A stretch of 64,000 bases of DNA from SAR324 cluster bacterium. GTDB lineage: Bacteria; SAR324; NAC60-12. The stretch lies in assembly GCA_028281495.1 (NCBI GenBank), contig JANQJU010000089.1, positions 186,001-250,000 on the forward strand, given 5' to 3'. Within the stretch, counting starts at the first letter, position 1, and every line of letters begins with the position of its first letter. The notes below the pieces were generated by a model that was given only the letters and a program-made list of their open reading frames with translations, was not told the origin of the DNA and ran no database searches. This document shows positions 52,074-61,284 of the stretch, piece by piece. A program made the position numbers and the translations under genes.

Positions 52074-53599
52074 TGAAGCAATTTAAACAATATTCGACAC
52101 CAGCACGATCCATTTGGATTCTCTCTACTTTGATGCTGGTTTATTGCGTGTCTTGGGCAGCGGGAACCTCTGATGTGCCGGGCACTCCAGAGAAAGAAAT
52201 CGATCCCAAAGAAAAATTTCGTTACAGCGTCGTAGCGGTGCGTAGCCATACACAAAAATACAACTGGTTGATTCCTTGGAATAAGAACGAGGTGCAACGC
52301 CAAGTGGGTTCTGCCTTGGTGCTGAATCATCAAAAGCTACTCACCACAGCAGAACTGGTTGCCAATCATACGTTAATCGAAGTAAAACGAGCCGATGTGG
52401 ATCAACCATTTGAAGCCGAAGTTTTGTTGGTTGATTATGCGGTGAACTTGGCCTTGTTGCACGTGAAGGATCCTCAGTTTTGGCACCACTTGGAACCCGT
52501 ACAATGGGGGCAAGCCAAATTAGGAGAAGCCACAATTTATAATTGGAAAGGCCCCAACGACTGGGAAGTCACCCCCAGTAGTGTGAAACAATTGAGAATG
52601 GGATTCCGAGCGAAATCGGAAATGCGGATTCCCGTGTTGGATGTGAATGCAGGGTTGAAATCCCAAGGCCAAGGCAACGCTATCGTGCAATCCGACAAAG
52701 TCGTGGGAATGGGTATGGTATTGCGAGAATCCGGGTTGACTGGAGTTCCCGCCCAATTTCTACAAGCATTTTTAGATCGAACCAACCGAGAGCCATATCG
52801 TCCCTTTGCCCACACCGGCTTCGAATGGCAGCGAGTGCCTCAGGATACGGTGCGTGAGTATTTGAAGATCCCCGTGGATCAGTCAGGGGTGTTGTTGAGT
52901 CGCATTCTTCCTTACGGCACAGGTTCCGACGTACTGAAAACCAACGATTTTTTAGTAGCTATCGCTGGTTCGTCGGTTTCCAATGAGGGTAAAATCGATC
53001 ATCCGAAATGGGGCAAGGTGTTGTTTCAATATTTATTCAGTGGCGATCTCAATAAAGCGGATTCCACTGAGATTGAAGTGATCCGCGACGGCAAACGGCA
53101 AAAACTGATCACCCGCCTCACCAGTTATCCGCCCGATGCCCATTTTGTGCCTTTGGAAGAAGCCAACCAACGTCCACACTATGTATTGCGGGGTGGATTG
53201 TTATTTCAAGAATTGACGATCAGCTATCTTAAAATTTGGGGTAAAGATTGGACCACTCAAGCCCCCCCCCGACTCAATATCTATCGAAAACTGGGAAGCA
53301 CGCTACCAGAAAATAAAGACAGACGGATTGTACAGTTGACACGGGTCTTGCCCACCTCTATTACGATTGGATTTCAAAATTTGACCAACGTGGTGGTCAC
53401 CCAAATCAACGGAAAAGAAATCCACCGATTGCAAGATGTGGTGGAAGCCTTCAATCAACCGAAAGAGGGTTTTCATAAAATTCAGTTTCTTCCCGGTTCT
53501 GGCAGAGACCACTTGATCTTGCCAGATGCAGAGCTGGAAGCCACGAATCAACAAGTTTTAAAAAATTTTCAAATTCCCCAATTGGAGGTCCTAGAATGA
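52073..53599 (+). CDS. Inactive HtrA paralogue (pseudoprotease)
   Basis: The 508-residue product is similar in layout to the protease upstream: signal peptide (about 14-31), trypsin-like fold, PDZ-like C-terminus. The active site is lost. The His motif TNAHVV reads TTAELV (Glu94), the Asp motif reads DYAVNLALL (Asn125), and the Ser loop NPGNSGGPV reads LKSQGQGNA. The C-terminal parts remain alike (TQINGKEIHRLQDV against VDKVNGVKIQSLEHL). It may be a regulatory or chaperone partner of the active enzyme. The start ATG 52073 is coupled through TGATG; an in-frame ATG at 51974 lies inside the upstream gene. Confidence 0.85.
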   Translation: MKQFKQYSTPARSIWILSTLMLVYCVSWAAGTSDVPGTPEKEIDPKEKFRYSVVAVRSHTQKYNWLIPWNKNEVQRQVGSALVLNHQKLLTTAELVANHTLIEVKRADVDQPFEAEVLLVDYAVNLALLHVKDPQFWHHLEPVQWGQAKLGEATIYNWKGPNDWEVTPSSVKQLRMGFRAKSEMRIPVLDVNAGLKSQGQGNAIVQSDKVVGMGMVLRESGLTGVPAQFLQAFLDRTNREPYRPFAHTGFEWQRVPQDTVREYLKIPVDQSGVLLSRILPYGTGSDVLKTNDFLVAIAGSSVSNEGKIDHPKWGKVLFQYLFSGDLNKADSTEIEVIRDGKRQKLITRLTSYPPDAHFVPLEEANQRPHYVLRGGLLFQELTISYLKIWGKDWTTQAPPRLNIYRKLGSTLPENKDRRIVQLTRVLPTSITIGFQNLTNVVVTQINGKEIHRLQDVVEAFNQPKEGFHKIQFLPGSGRDHLILPDAELEATNQQVLKNFQIPQLEVLE

Positions 53600-54693
53600 A
53601 AGAAGATCCAAGCCCGTCGCCTTCACATCAGCCGATTTCGTTTTCTGCAAAAACCTGCTCCAGCCTCACCGATTTTTTGGAAAAGGCGGGCGAATTAATC
53701 CTCGAAGAAATCCTACAATTCATTCCAGATCGGAATCCTTCCGAATACCTTTACGATTTGATGAGCGATTACCCGTCACGAGGGGGCAAACGATTCCGTC
53801 CATCCCTTGTGATGCTGGGCTGTGAACTCTTCGGAGGCAAAATCGAAGATTCTATTTACACCGCCATTGCTTACGAACTGTTCCACAACTTTGCTTTGAT
53901 CCATGACGACATCGAAGACGAATCTTTAATGCGCCGAGGTAAACCCGCTCTGCACCAATTGCATGGAACCTCCTTGGCAGTCAACGTAGGCGATGCGTTG
54001 CACGGTTTGGTGTACAAAGCCCTCCTTGCCAATGAATCCATTTTAGGACCCACCAAAACCTTAGAAGTGATGCGGCATTTCAGCCGAGCTTCCAGCTTCA
54101 CGTTTGAAGGGCAAGCTTTGGATATCGGATGGGTCGTCCACGACACCTTCCCTTCAGCAGATAAATATCAGGAGATGATTTTTCGAAAAACCGCCTGGTA
54201 TTCTTCCAAAGGGCCGTGTGAATCGGGGGCGATCATCGCTGGAGCGGATAAAGAATCCATCACAAACATTGGGCGTTTTGGAGAAGCAATCGGTATTGGA
54301 TTTCAAGCACGTGATGATGTGCTCAATCTCATTACCGAAAGTGAAAACGAAGCTCCTTCCGCGGGTTCCGGAGGTTATGGTAAAGAACGGGGTGGCGATA
54401 TTGCTGAAGGCAAGCGCACGCTCATTATTATCGAGATGCTAGACCGGCTGAAAAAAAAGGATGCGAAACGACTGCATAAGATCCTTTTGAAACCTCGTGA
54501 AAACAACACAGATGAAGAAATCGAATGGTGCATTGAGCAAGCTCACGAATGTGGCGCGTTGGATGCAGTAATCAAATTCTGTAAAAAACAAGCAATTGCT
54601 GCTCAAAAATCGTTGAACTCTCTGCCGGATCACCCCGCCCGCCAATTGCTGCATGGTTTGGTGGATTACCTCACAATTGATCGCAATGCATAA
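53596..54693 (+). CDS. Polyprenyl diphosphate synthase
   Basis: This is a trans-isoprenyl diphosphate synthase of 365 residues. GGKRFRPSLV is near 62, and the first Asp-rich motif is in LIHDDIEDESLMRRGKPALH. The second site is FQARDDVLN, with Asn in the last position, and GGDIAEGKRTLI follows. It condenses isopentenyl diphosphate onto an allylic primer in the cytoplasm to give a geranylgeranyl or longer chain; the product length cannot be told. The start overlaps the pseudoprotease stop by 4 bp (ATGA), so it is coupled to the HtrA pair. UppP upstream suggests a polyprenyl-carrier theme. Confidence 0.9.
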   Translation: MKEDPSPSPSHQPISFSAKTCSSLTDFLEKAGELILEEILQFIPDRNPSEYLYDLMSDYPSRGGKRFRPSLVMLGCELFGGKIEDSIYTAIAYELFHNFALIHDDIEDESLMRRGKPALHQLHGTSLAVNVGDALHGLVYKALLANESILGPTKTLEVMRHFSRASSFTFEGQALDIGWVVHDTFPSADKYQEMIFRKTAWYSSKGPCESGAIIAGADKESITNIGRFGEAIGIGFQARDDVLNLITESENEAPSAGSGGYGKERGGDIAEGKRTLIIIEMLDRLKKKDAKRLHKILLKPRENNTDEEIEWCIEQAHECGALDAVIKFCKKQAIAAQKSLNSLPDHPARQLLHGLVDYLTIDRNA

Positions 54694-56497
54694 CGGCATT
54701 TGGACACGCCTGTTGGTGCCCGCGGGTACCTTCTTATTCCTCATATTGTTGGCGTCTCTTTACGGATATCAATTTCATGAAGACGCCTACCAACACTTTC
54801 AAACCAGCGTGGAAGCCGTGGCACAAGGCCACTGGACTTCCCTCCTCACCGATACCTGGAACAAACCCTTGCCAGCGTTGATCTACGGATTCTGTGGACA
54901 ATGGGGACTCACGGCTGCTCGAATGGCCAGCGTGGTGCTCACGTTTTTCACCGGATGGCTTATTTTTTTGGTAGTCCAGCATTGGTTCAATGTTTCCTTG
55001 CAAAACCATCCGTGGACCTGGGTGGGATTTTTCCTCTTCCAATTGGCCGTCCTGCCTCAGTCCTTTTTGACCATGACGGAGTTGATTGCTGCATTTTTAT
55101 GGACTCTTGGAATTTTCTTACACCTCAAAGCACATCCCAAAAGTGCTTTTTTTGTTTTGGGGCTTTTACCGCTCGCACGTTTGGAAATGTCGCTGATCAT
55201 GGCATGGACATTTTTAGCGTTTTCTTGGGACATGTGGCGTCGTACCTCCCCTCCTGCGACACAGCACACATTGATAAAGATTTTCATTTATAATGGATTG
55301 GGCGCCTTGCCACTCCTGGCATGGTGGATGCTGGGATGGCGAGCGGTAGGATCCTTCAGTTGGCTGTTGGATTCCCCGTATTCGCCCTATGTGCGGCCTT
55401 GGGGGTTTTTAGATTGGATGCAGGTGAATAGTTTTACCGGCTTGGGAGGGGTGCTTTCCGCTCCGGCGTTGTTTCTGTTTTGGGTGGGACTGTTTTCATT
55501 ACCCAAGATGTCGGCATGCCAACAGCGGTGTTTGCCATGGTTATACGGTCCGTTGTTGATCCATGGAATATTCATGAGTTTGATGGTGGTGTATCCCGCA
55601 GATAGCCGTTTTGCTGACATCGGTATTGCAGCCATCAACGCCCGCAATTACAACGTACTTGCTCCTCTGATCACCATCTTTGTGTTTGCCGGAGCATTGG
55701 GTTTGCAACGCACGTTCAACAGCATATTGGACATCCGTCGCACTCATCAAGGCACCTTAGGTGTACAGCAAGCACTCAATGGCAATTGGAATATACGACG
55801 AACGGGAGATGGTGAGACCCCTCGCACTCAGACCTTTTTCAGCCGATTTCCGCGATTTTGGCTTTTTTTGCTGTTGACGGAAGGCGTGCTCCTCGGGTTT
55901 TACGCCATGCAGCAAATCTTAGGAACCGGGCTAGCCAAAGGCATTTTCAAACTAGCGCTCCACCAAGGATTGCTCATTGCATTCATCCTATGGCTTGTAG
56001 TCATGCACCGTCTGAAAAAAACCATCAGCCTCAATGGTCTAGCTTGGGCTTGTATTCTTGGGTTTTTCTTCAGTGTTCCTCTGTTTTGGCATCCGTTGAA
56101 ATTTTATGAGCAACGTTACCGGGTTCAGCAGGAATTTTGCGATTGGTTTCATGGCCAAATGACCGTCAAACCGGTTCGTATCGTTCAAGACATGAATGGT
56201 CGTTTGGATCGATGGTGCGATATCACTCAGGTCGATACCACATGGACTTGGGCGAATCAGTTTCTTCCCACCTTGCAAAACGCTCCAGCGGGAACTTTAG
56301 CCGTTCTGGAAACCAACGCTCAACATCAACCGCACCCTCGTTATCCAGAACCATTGATTCAACTTTTGAACAACTCCCAGCAATTCCGTGTCCACGTTCA
56401 AAGTTCCAATGTTCCTCCTTATGCGTGGGAAACGCTACTCAATCGACTTTCTTCACGGAATGCACCTTTGGGATGGTTGGTGTTTGTCAAAAACTAA
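54686..56497 (+). CDS. GT39/ArnT-like membrane glycosyltransferase (putative)
   Basis: This is a polytopic inner-membrane protein of about 603 residues with 10-12 hydrophobic helices. The first periplasmic loop holds HEDAYQHF and VAQGHWTSLLTDTWNKPL, which resembles the acidic motif of GT-C enzymes that use lipid-linked sugars. A soluble C-terminal part of about 110 residues follows. I place the start at ATG 54686 (8-bp overlap with the upstream gene); an ATG at 54653 is also in frame. Its operon with a polyprenyl diphosphate synthase supports a lipid-linked sugar substrate, which is inference. Confidence 0.75.
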   Translation: MHNGIWTRLLVPAGTFLFLILLASLYGYQFHEDAYQHFQTSVEAVAQGHWTSLLTDTWNKPLPALIYGFCGQWGLTAARMASVVLTFFTGWLIFLVVQHWFNVSLQNHPWTWVGFFLFQLAVLPQSFLTMTELIAAFLWTLGIFLHLKAHPKSAFFVLGLLPLARLEMSLIMAWTFLAFSWDMWRRTSPPATQHTLIKIFIYNGLGALPLLAWWMLGWRAVGSFSWLLDSPYSPYVRPWGFLDWMQVNSFTGLGGVLSAPALFLFWVGLFSLPKMSACQQRCLPWLYGPLLIHGIFMSLMVVYPADSRFADIGIAAINARNYNVLAPLITIFVFAGALGLQRTFNSILDIRRTHQGTLGVQQALNGNWNIRRTGDGETPRTQTFFSRFPRFWLFLLLTEGVLLGFYAMQQILGTGLAKGIFKLALHQGLLIAFILWLVVMHRLKKTISLNGLAWACILGFFFSVPLFWHPLKFYEQRYRVQQEFCDWFHGQMTVKPVRIVQDMNGRLDRWCDITQVDTTWTWANQFLPTLQNAPAGTLAVLETNAQHQPHPRYPEPLIQLLNNSQQFRVHVQSSNVPPYAWETLLNRLSSRNAPLGWLVFVKN

Positions 56498-56507
56498 GCA
56501 ATAGACT

Positions 56508-57143
56508 TCATTTCTTATCGCGCTGTTCGATGCCTTCTAAACTGGACTGTGGAAGCGAATTGTACATCTCATCAATCATCTTGGGCTTTGTGATCATATC
56601 CTCTGCAATCAAATTTATGATTGTGAACAATTGAGTTGCTACTTCTTTGTTATCTTTCCAATCAATTTGGCCAGGATGGACCGCGTTGTTGCCAATCACC
56701 CTCATAATGTCTAAAGCCTTTTGGATCTTTGGAGAAAGCCCTTTTTTTACCAAACTCTCAATATCGTCGTAGATATTCTTACCCTTTTCTCCTAATTGTA
56801 AGCACAACTTTTGTAAGCACAACCGTAGTAAAGCGGCGGCCCCTCTCGGAGATTTGTTGAGTATGCTGGCAGCTTCGAGATAGTCATGTTGGATTTCATC
56901 TTTCAGGTCGGGATTAGGGGACGGCACTTCAAGCGAATCCGGATAAAACATCTTCTTTTTATACCATATTGCTTTTTTGTCGCAGTGATAACACTCAGTA
57001 ATATATAAGTCGTCGACCTCGTAGGTTTGACCGTCTGAAAGTTCATGCATAAGACTCCATCGCTGCCTTGCATAAACTTGACAATACGGGCAATTGAATG
57101 CGGTTTGGTTAAACTTTGGAGTTATATAGGTAGGCATAAGCAT
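56508..57143 (-). CDS. DUF4145 domain protein
   Basis: This 211-residue protein has an N-terminal zinc-ribbon-like part (CPYC near 18-21, CYHC near 52-55). A DUF4145 domain at about 75-185 follows: YLEAASILNKSPRGAAALLRLCLQKLC, then IMRVIGNNAVHPG. DUF4145 is found alone or fused to restriction-type enzymes, and its role is unknown. It lies opposite to two glycosyltransferase genes and looks like an insertion in that block; base use is somewhat more AT-rich by eye. Confidence 0.82.
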   Translation of the reverse strand: MLMPTYITPKFNQTAFNCPYCQVYARQRWSLMHELSDGQTYEVDDLYITECYHCDKKAIWYKKKMFYPDSLEVPSPNPDLKDEIQHDYLEAASILNKSPRGAAALLRLCLQKLCLQLGEKGKNIYDDIESLVKKGLSPKIQKALDIMRVIGNNAVHPGQIDWKDNKEVATQLFTIINLIAEDMITKPKMIDEMYNSLPQSSLEGIEQRDKK

Positions 57144-57256
57144 TTAAAGTAAAAAGTTATTCAATGGATATGCGTCATAGAAGTTATATTCATGTTCGTG
57201 AAACGACCCAATACAAACATCTATCCAGAAGTTAAGTCAAAATAAGAGATTATTTA

Positions 57257-58759
57257 ATGCAAGCTAACGGTTTCGTAAAGTCGAGATACATTTGGGGATG
57301 TTTCTTATTGTTATTTTTGATCCGCTGCTACCACCTTACTGCTCCGATTGTTGATCATCAAAGTTGGAATCAGGTGAGTGCTGCTGCAATGGCAAAGCAC
57401 CTGTATCTAGACTGGTCGACTTTTTGGAAGCCTACGGTGGACATGTACGGGGCATTGGGTGATGACAGCCGAGTTTATGCTCAGGAATTCATGTTGTACC
57501 AGATTCCGGTGGCTGCATTGTATGAGGTCTTTGGAGTGACCGAATGGCCAGGGCGATTGGTCAGCATTGCTTTTGGTCTGCTGGGCCTCTGGTATTGGTT
57601 TCGATTGACGCAATCGATATGGGGAGACCGCGTGGCTCTGGTCGCGGTGTTCATCGCCGGAATTTCGCCGCTGAACTGGTATTACCACCGTGCCATCTTG
57701 TCAGACAATGGCATGGTCACGGCAATGATTGCAGGTTGTTACTACTTCTATTGTTGGCTAGAGCATCAAGATCGCACTCGGTATCTAGTAGGTGCGCTCA
57801 TTTGGACCATGATTGCTGGTCTGTTCAAACCCTTTGGTTTGATTATCTTGGTGGGATACCTTTTGTGGATTGTTCTACGCCGAGATTTCGCTTTATTGAA
57901 ACAACCCCGGCTCTATGTGTTGGGTATCTTGGCGTGGGTGCCGTCCGGTCTTTGGATTTATCACGTATTGAATTTGAGCGAAGGTATTACCGAGTTCACC
58001 GATGCCAACAGTATGAACCAAATTCGCCACCCTGAATTGCTGCTCACGGCAAAGTTTTACAGCCGTATCATTTTTGCCCGCCTCATCGATCAACTGCTTA
58101 CTCCCTGGGCGGCGTTGTTTGCCATCATCGGAATGGTTGGAACTCGGTGGCGCGACCCTCGCTATCACCTGCCGATGATCTGGATGGGGAGCATGCTGTT
58201 GTATTTGATCATTGTACAGCGGGGCAACTACACCCATGATTATTATCAACTGTTGTTCGTTCCTGGCTTGGCCCTGTATGCCGCAATTGGAGTGGAAAAA
58301 GTCTGGGGCTCTGAAAAGTTATCAAAGTGGGTTAAAACGGGATGGATGACTCTTTTTTTAGTCCTCTTTTTGGCTCATAGCACGAAGTATGCTTACAACC
58401 ACTTTCAAATGAATGAAGCATCGTATGTGGTGGGGCGCAAAGTGGCTGAATTCAGCCAAAATCCCGAAGATCGCGTCCTGAGTTGGGACAGAGGGGCAGG
58501 CAATCACAATCAATTGGTCTATTACACAGAACGCACGGGTTGGTACTTTTGGAATCCTAGTTTGGATCAACTCGAACGGTATCGCGACCAAGGAGCCACT
58601 TGGCTCGCGGTGGTTATGCGTAGATTGCCGGAATACGAACGGCATCAGGCTTTATTGGATTCAATTGAAAGCGTGTACCCCAAGGTGTGGGAGTCCCATA
58701 AAATGTCCAATCGATACGATGAGCCTGTTGTCGCCTTTATCTATGATTTGCGTGATTGA
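57257..58759 (+). CDS. GT39 (PMT/ArnT)-like membrane glycosyltransferase
   Basis: This 500-residue protein has about 11 transmembrane helices. The family-type first periplasmic loop follows helix 1: LTAPIVDHQSWNQVSAAAMA. The string EFMLYQIPVAALYEVFGVTEWPGRLVSI is followed by ISPLNWYYHRAILSDNGM, as in PMT_2/ArnT-type enzymes that transfer sugars from polyprenyl phosphate donors. The soluble tail (about 395-500) has WDRGAGNHNQLVYYTERTGW. Together with the preceding GT-C-like gene it suggests envelope polysaccharide or glycoprotein decoration. The acceptor is unknown. Confidence 0.82.
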   Translation: MQANGFVKSRYIWGCFLLLFLIRCYHLTAPIVDHQSWNQVSAAAMAKHLYLDWSTFWKPTVDMYGALGDDSRVYAQEFMLYQIPVAALYEVFGVTEWPGRLVSIAFGLLGLWYWFRLTQSIWGDRVALVAVFIAGISPLNWYYHRAILSDNGMVTAMIAGCYYFYCWLEHQDRTRYLVGALIWTMIAGLFKPFGLIILVGYLLWIVLRRDFALLKQPRLYVLGILAWVPSGLWIYHVLNLSEGITEFTDANSMNQIRHPELLLTAKFYSRIIFARLIDQLLTPWAALFAIIGMVGTRWRDPRYHLPMIWMGSMLLYLIIVQRGNYTHDYYQLLFVPGLALYAAIGVEKVWGSEKLSKWVKTGWMTLFLVLFLAHSTKYAYNHFQMNEASYVVGRKVAEFSQNPEDRVLSWDRGAGNHNQLVYYTERTGWYFWNPSLDQLERYRDQGATWLAVVMRRLPEYERHQALLDSIESVYPKVWESHKMSNRYDEPVVAFIYDLRD

Positions 58760-59069
58760 CGAATTCGCTTCACTCATAACAAAATGCGAAACCGTGATCA
58801 TCGATCCAGTGAAACTGTGATCATCATTCCAGCAAAACCAGGATCGTCATTCCAATAAATCATTTAGTTATCAAATCGTCGCGACTTAAAAAAACCGTTT
58901 GCGAATGTGACTCAACTTTGACTATACAAGACGTTGTATTTAATGATCAGAAAAAAGTTTAAGGCTGATCATCGGTTGTTGGGCATGATGACAAACGTCC
59001 AATCCCTGAGTCCGGATCGCGATTTGAACGATCTTTCCACGCAGAAAAATTGATCGGCAACAGAACAAC
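58760..59069. other. Intergenic region, 310 bp
   Basis: It separates the glycosyltransferase and outer-membrane protein genes. It holds the three 23-bp repeats annotated separately, then AT-rich sequence and the string GTGACTCAACTTT near 58908 that also occurs near 8710. No ORF, RNA gene or clear terminator is visible. Confidence 0.45.
58791..58859. repeat. Three tandem 23-bp repeats
   Basis: The units begin at 58791, 58814 and 58837. Each is a variant of ACCGTGATCATC.ATTCCAG then AAA; units 1 and 2 share GTGATCATC, unit 3 has GGATCGTC. The array lies just downstream of the glycosyltransferase gene. Function unknown. Confidence 0.65.
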
Positions 59070-60479
59070 ATGATATCCAAACAATGGATGAGAACCGTCG
59101 CAATCTTGACCGTTCTGATCATTTTCGAAATAGCCCCAGTAGGAAGAAGCACAGCCTACGCCAATCCCATCTTGTCAGGCGATGTCGAACTCGACACCGA
59201 CTATCTCCAACGCAATACAGATGGAGGTGACTCGGAAACCTTTCATCTGCAAGGAGGACGTGGTCGTTGGAAAATCCAAGCCCGTAAGACTTCTGGCCCT
59301 TTCTTCGGCTTAGCGGAGACCCGGATTGATTACCGGTTGGATGGCATCATCAAAGCGAATGACACTTTTGTTCAGGTGGGACATCGTCCCTCTGGGATCA
59401 GTGTGAAAGTGGGGCGTTATACACCAGAAGGTTTGTATAAACGCGGACGAGACACGTTGCTTGTGTTTGCACCTAGAGGTCCCAAGATTTATCAAGTGAA
59501 CTGCGCTCGCACACGAGAAAGTGGTGGAATCGGAGCGATCTATCATCGAAAGAAATTTCGAATAGATTTTAAAATCTCCTACGGCCGTCCAGCTTTACCC
59601 GGCACCGGAATAGGCGGAGGCTCACGGTCTGGCACTTCTACCTCGGATGAGGATGGTGGGGGGTGCCTGTCTGGTCCCATTGGAGATGGATCCGGTGGTG
59701 GCGATGGTTCTGGCGGTGGAAATGGTTCGGGGGGCGGCGATGGCTCCGGTGGTGGCACCGGCGGTGGAAATGGTTCTGGTAGCGGTACCGAGGGAGGAAA
59801 TGGCACCGGTTCTAATAATGGTTCTGGAACTGGTACCGGGGGCGGCGATGGTTCTGGCGGCAGCGGTTCCGGGAATGGGAATGGCTCCGAACCCAATGGA
59901 AATAGTGAATCGGAGACAAACAGTTCCGATAGTGAAAGCCGAGCAGATAGCAATCGTCTGGGATACCGATTGTTATTGAATTGGGGAATAGGCCCCATCA
60001 CAACCAAAATCGCTTATGAGAATGTAAACTTCACTTCTCATCGCAATAATGGCAGTTTTGCCAACCGGCAAGCGGGTGGAGGAATCCTGATCCAATACCG
60101 CAAAAAACCCATCACCACTGGATTGAATCTCACCTCCGGTTTTGAGGAAGGCCATACTACTACAGGAGAAAAAGCAGACCGACGCACGATTTCAAGTGTC
60201 GGCACCTTTTTTACAATTTCCTGGGGAAAGCTTCGTGAATTCGGCTTGGGTTGGCATCACACAACGCAAATCACCGATGCCAACGAACTGGCAAGTGTGG
60301 ACGAAACAATCACACATTCGCAGTGGTTTTTAAGTTACGGACAACCAGTGATTCCAGGAGAAAACGCCATTGTGAGCATTGGAATCGCAGGGGCTACCAC
60401 ATTGGAGAAACCGAAAAAGCACCCCCATCTGACTCATACGGCTTCAGGAATGAGAGTTCGTATCAACTATCCATTTTGA
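59070..60479 (+). CDS. Outer-membrane beta-barrel protein with Gly/Ser-rich insertion
   Basis: A signal peptide (about 8-31, ending AYANP) precedes alternating beta-strand sequence typical of outer-membrane porins, and the chain ends in Phe (RVRINYPF), the usual barrel end signal. The first strands include ELDTDYLQRN and RGRWKIQARKTSG; later ones include GYRLLLNWGIGPITTKIAYENV and GGGILIQYRKKPITTGLNL. Between them, residues about 190-290 are a low-complexity segment of Gly, Ser, Asn and Asp (GDGSGGGNGSGGGDGSG), probably a long flexible surface loop. Length is 469 residues. The ligand or cargo is unknown. The start could also be ATG 59091. Confidence 0.7.
   Translation: MISKQWMRTVAILTVLIIFEIAPVGRSTAYANPILSGDVELDTDYLQRNTDGGDSETFHLQGGRGRWKIQARKTSGPFFGLAETRIDYRLDGIIKANDTFVQVGHRPSGISVKVGRYTPEGLYKRGRDTLLVFAPRGPKIYQVNCARTRESGGIGAIYHRKKFRIDFKISYGRPALPGTGIGGGSRSGTSTSDEDGGGCLSGPIGDGSGGGDGSGGGNGSGGGDGSGGGTGGGNGSGSGTEGGNGTGSNNGSGTGTGGGDGSGGSGSGNGNGSEPNGNSESETNSSDSESRADSNRLGYRLLLNWGIGPITTKIAYENVNFTSHRNNGSFANRQAGGGILIQYRKKPITTGLNLTSGFEEGHTTTGEKADRRTISSVGTFFTISWGKLREFGLGWHHTTQITDANELASVDETITHSQWFLSYGQPVIPGENAIVSIGIAGATTLEKPKKHPHLTHTASGMRVRINYPF
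59679..59900 (+). repeat. Gly-rich coding repeat in the outer-membrane protein gene
   Basis: A GGTGGTGGCGATGG/TTCTGGCGGTGG-type array repeats in frame with period 12-15 bp. It encodes GSGGGD/GSGGGN units, and its length is likely to vary between strains. Confidence 0.75.
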
Positions 60480-60739
60480 AGTTCGTTTGAAGTCAGGGAA
60501 AAATCGATATTCATCCTATGCTTCTTAGTTTTTCTAACACAAACAGGGGGTTGACCAACTCAGTGAATAAACATCACCTATCAAGAATTTAGGGACTACT
60601 CGTCTACTTATCGATAGGGTGCCTTTTGGGACGAATTACCCCCAGTCTCCTGCTTGTTGTCGACCTTAAAAAGTCGTATGATGATTTTCTCGTGGGATCA
60701 ATTAAAAATTTTTAACATCAACTTGGAGAGGTAGGACTT

Positions 60740-61183
60740 ATGGCAAAATCGATCACAGAATCGCTCCCGCCGAGTGTGAAACATTGGTTTGCACGGGCCG
60801 TTGTGGGGATGATCACAGCAGATGGCGTGGTGACAGAAAATGAATTGGCCTATTTGCGTGAAACCATCGGCTTTTTGGAAAGCAAGGATGAGATCAACAA
60901 AATTGTAGATATGGTCAAACATAAAGAACGTCCCACCTTAGAAACGCTCAAAACAGACCCCAAAGTTGCCACCAAGATGTTGATGCATTTGGCCACCATC
61001 GCGATCACTGACGACAAAATCTCACAATCCGAAATCGATTACTTCCGCTATGTAGGAAAAAAGATGGGGTTCGATCCTCGTTTTTCTTCTGACGTGATCG
61101 AATGGGGCAAAGCGTATATCCAACTCAACAACCGTAAAAAAATGCTCATGCGAAAGGCGGCTGAGTTCAATTATACTTCCTAA
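60740..61183 (+). CDS. TerB-like protein
   Basis: This 147-residue all-helical cytoplasmic protein has two acidic motifs of the TerB fold: GMITADGVVTENELAYLRE at about 24-42 and IAITDDKISQSEIDYFRYVGK at about 88-108. TerB proteins are linked to tellurite resistance and membrane-linked stress complexes; metal binding through the acidic loops is proposed for the family. No other ter genes are near. AGGTAGGA precedes the ATG. A TerB-like domain also ends the K+ channel fusion at 11820-14345. Confidence 0.8.
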   Translation: MAKSITESLPPSVKHWFARAVVGMITADGVVTENELAYLRETIGFLESKDEINKIVDMVKHKERPTLETLKTDPKVATKMLMHLATIAITDDKISQSEIDYFRYVGKKMGFDPRFSSDVIEWGKAYIQLNNRKKMLMRKAAEFNYTS

Positions 61184-61195
61184 TTCCTGTAGTCC

Positions 61196-61245
61196 GGCCT
61201 CGATACACTGGCAGCAATGGCCTATTGTGTCAGGAGTTCGAGGTC
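61196..61245. terminator. Branched hairpin between convergent genes
   Basis: GGCCTCGA at 61196-61203 pairs with TCGAGGTC at 61238-61245 (one G-T). An inner ACAC/GTGT and GGC/GCC stem continues it. It lies between the TerB-like gene and the convergent sugar dehydrogenase gene; CTCTGTTTTTATAGG follows, so it could terminate the plus transcript. The long loop makes this tentative. Confidence 0.4.
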
Positions 61246-61284
61246 GTATCCTCACCTCTGTTTTTATAGGCTTCGGTCGCTTCC

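Noticed and set aside
59579..60007. 142-codon minus-strand Pro-rich frame
   Set aside because: It is the complement of the Gly-rich repeat of the outer-membrane protein gene, which has a signal peptide and barrel end signal on the plus strand.
61195..61262. tRNA-like segment with TTCGAGG
   Set aside because: The flanking bases do not form a T-arm or acceptor stem; the region folds better as a branched hairpin between convergent genes.
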